A stretch of DNA of 5,760 nucleotides from Bifidobacteriaceae bacterium (GTDB taxonomy: Bacteria; Actinomycetota; Actinomycetes; Actinomycetales; WQXJ01), in assembly GCA_031276585.1 (NCBI GenBank), contig JAISMT010000113.1:1-5760 (forward strand), read 5' to 3'. Made by a program: the position numbers and the translations under genes. Below, piece by piece: positions 4,389 to 5,760 of the stretch. The notes below the pieces were generated by a model, which saw only the letters and a list, made by a program, of their open reading frames with translations, was not told where the DNA came from and did no database searches. The number at the start of each line of letters is the position of its first letter. Within the stretch, counting starts at the first letter, position 1.

Positions 4389-5089
4389 TCCGTATCGGGG
4401 TAGTCACTTTTCCCGGCACTTTAGACGATGCCGATGCGTTACGCGCCGTACGTTTGGCAGGAGCCGAGGGGGTGGCTTTATGGCATGCCGATCCGTCTCT
4501 GCATGGAGTAGACGCAGTGGTGTTACCCGGCGGGTTCTCCTACGGCGACTACCTACGGGCCGGAGCCATAGCCCGGTTCGCGCCGGTCATGGAATCCCTG
4601 GTCGATGCCGCTCGAGGCGGTTTACCAGTGTTAGGGATTTGCAATGGTTTCCAAATGTTGACCGAATCGCACCTGCTGCCTGGGGCCATGATCAAAAACA
4701 ACCATTTGAAGTTTGTTTGCCGGGAGCAAATTTTAGCGGTAGAAAACACTTTTACCGCTTGGACCAGTGATTTTAGTTCCGGTGAGCACATCACTATTCC
4801 TTTGAAAAACCAGGACGGGCAGTTTGTGGCACCTGAACCGGTATTAGACCAGTTAGAGGCCGAAGGTCGGGTGGTATTCCGCTACCAAGGTTGGAACCCC
4901 AACGGTTCACGCCGTGACATAGCTGGTATCACTAACGAGGCTGGGAACGTGGTGGGGTTGATGCCACACCCAGAGCATGCTGTGGAACCGGGATTCGGGC
5001 CGGATGCTCCTACTGGTCCCCGATCCGGTCAAGACGGGTTGCGATTCTTTACATCCCTGATCAGTTGGCTCACTAAAGTGCCGGTTTAA
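4385..5089 (+). CDS. purQ: Phosphoribosylformylglycinamidine synthase subunit PurQ (glutaminase)
   Basis: A 234-residue class I glutamine amidotransferase that releases ammonia from glutamine for FGAM synthesis with PurS and PurL. The N-terminus [20 protein letters not shown] is the actinobacterial form; many others read FPGx[20 protein letters not shown] (47-63) forms the oxyanion region. C86 in LGICNGFQ is the nucleophile, and H195 and E197 in [10 protein letters not shown] complete the triad. All catalytic residues are present and the length is normal. The ATG lies in the ATGA overlap with purS. In many actinobacteria purL follows purQ; here the next feature is a repeat array and then convergent purD, so purL must be elsewhere or lie outside this window. 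Confidence 0.97.
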   Translation: MIRIGVVTFPGTLDDADALRAVRLAGAEGVALWHADPSLHGVDAVVLPGGFSYGDYLRAGAIARFAPVMESLVDAARGGLPVLGICNGFQMLTESHLLPGAMIKNNHLKFVCREQILAVENTFTAWTSDFSSGEHITIPLKNQDGQFVAPEPVLDQLEAEGRVVFRYQGWNPNGSRRDIAGITNEAGNVVGLMPHPEHAVEPGFGPDAPTGPRSGQDGLRFFTSLISWLTKVPV

Positions 5090-5122
5090 ATGGTCTGCAG
5101 CCAGAGCATGTTATTAGGTACT

Positions 5123-5264
5123 ACCCACCCCACAAAACCTCCTCGCTCCACTCGAATCTTTTGTAGAGACCCCGGGTAACCCACCCCACAAAACCTCCTC
5201 GCTCCGCTCGAATCTTTTGTGGGGGCCCCGGGTAAGGGTAAAACTCGGCTCGAGTGTGAAAGTG
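5123..5264. repeat. 56-bp intergenic repeat array, locus 2 (two tandem units plus 3' tail)
   Basis: Unit 1 (5123-5178) and unit 2 (5179-5234) are exactly 56 bp each, directly adjacent, and differ at 4 positions by eye. Both start ACCCACCCCACAAAACC and end CCCCGGGTA. The tail (5235 onward, TAAAACTCGGCTC and AAAGTGTCAAA) matches the tail of the array before rpsF. In unit 2, CCCCACAAAA (5184-5193) pairs perfectly with TTTTGTGGGG (5215-5224) around a 21-nt loop; in unit 1 two of those ten pairs are broken. The array fills nearly all the space between convergent purQ and purD and its tail reaches the purD stop codon. It may serve as a transcription boundary, but no T-run follows the stem. Confidence 0.85.
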
Positions 5265-5760
5265 TCAAACACCAAGTGGTCTGGCAGTGAGCGCTATGTC
5301 CGTACGGAAGTGGGATCCTTCTAACTGGATAGCTCTAACACCGGTGTAAACCTGTTCCCGGGCTGCCGCTAGATCAGCACCTACCGCCACCACCGAGAGC
5401 ACGCGGCCTCCGGCAGAAACTAAACGGGATTCGGCGTCCAATGCGGTACCAGCTTGTAAAACATGGACCCCAGGAATGGAGTCCGCTGCGCTAATACCGG
5501 TAATCAAACCGCCGGTAACAGGCGGTCCAGGGTAATTTTGGGCTGCCAGCACCACGGTCACAGCACTCAGTGGTGACCACTTGAGGGGCGGTAAGGCCGC
5601 CAACCCGCGAGTAGCGGCGGCCAATAGCAATTCCGCTAGGGAACTTTCTAGCCGCGGCAACACCACTTGGGTTTCGGGGTCACCAAACCGAGCGTTGAAC
5701 TCCACCACTCGAAGGCCCTTGGAGGTGAGCGCTAGACCGCAATACAGCAGGCCCTGGAAC
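5265..5760 (-). CDS. purD: Phosphoribosylamine-glycine ligase (GAR synthetase), C-terminal part; N-terminus beyond window
   Basis: GAR synthetase joins phosphoribosylamine and glycine with ATP, step 2 of IMP synthesis. The 164 residues visible start inside the protein (FQGLLYCGLALTSKGLRVVE) and run to the TGA at 5265-5267. VVEFNARFGDPETQVVLPRL is the late ATP-grasp motif; its Glu and Asn bind metal. The following AVTVVLAAQNYPG and GRVLSVVAVGADLAAAREQVY segments are the usual C-terminal domain. PurD is usually about 420-430 residues, so roughly 60% lies to the right of the window. A GTG at 5708 could be mistaken for a start but lies inside the conserved motif. The gene is convergent to purQ, with the 56-bp repeats between. 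Its reading frame is intact in view. Confidence 0.95.
   Translation of the reverse strand, partial: FQGLLYCGLALTSKGLRVVEFNARFGDPETQVVLPRLESSLAELLLAAATRGLAALPPLKWSPLSAVTVVLAAQNYPGPPVTGGLITGISAADSIPGVHVLQAGTALDAESRLVSAGGRVLSVVAVGADLAAAREQVYTGVRAIQLEGSHFRTDIALTARPLGV

Noticed and set aside
4309..4770. Plus-strand frame of 153 residues overlapping purS and purQ
   Set aside because: Arg/Ser-rich shadow of two well-supported genes in another frame.
5123..5234. CRISPR array
   Set aside because: The units are directly adjacent with no spacers, there are only two, and no cas genes are seen.

Overview
The window looks like an actinobacterial chromosome of moderate GC. The rpsF-ssb-rpsR-rplI order, an SSB with a Gly-rich linker and a DEPPF tip, a PurQ that reads [10 protein letters not shown] where many bacteria have FPGxNCD, and a separate small PurS all fit Actinobacteria. 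An Actinomycetaceae-like host is my guess. The genus cannot be fixed from the sequence alone.

Layout. Positions 1-330 hold no gene. They contain a possible IS21-type element end (30-80), a 92-nt nested hairpin (97-188), a terminator-like stem (219-240) and an inverted repeat (231-290). A toxin-antitoxin pair follows at 331-971: a Phd-like antitoxin overlapping a VapC-type PIN toxin by 16 nt. Positions 972-1314 are non-coding and hold a 56-bp tandem repeat array, a probable promoter and a structured leader. Next come rpsF, ssb, rpsR and rplI (1315-2982). purC (2979-3884) overlaps rplI by 4 nt, so purine synthesis is joined to a ribosomal/replication operon. A 204-nt gap with a hairpin and direct repeats precedes purS and purQ (4089-5089), which overlap by ATGA. 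A second copy of the 56-bp repeat array separates purQ from the convergent purD, whose C-terminal part runs off the right edge on the minus strand.

How the genes work together. S6 and S18 are neighbours on the 30S platform and L9 is a 50S protein; SSB protects single-stranded DNA at forks. PurD, PurS/PurQ (with a PurL not seen here) and PurC catalyse steps 2, 4 and 7 (bacterial numbering, SAICAR synthesis) of de novo IMP synthesis. The TA pair is an accessory module next to the housekeeping block.

The least explained signals are non-coding: the 56-bp repeat family at two loci with a shared 3' tail, an 18-nt motif shared by the rpsF and purS upstream regions, an anti-Shine-Dalgarno segment in the rpsF leader, and the nested hairpin upstream of the TA pair. 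No new multi-gene system is evident.
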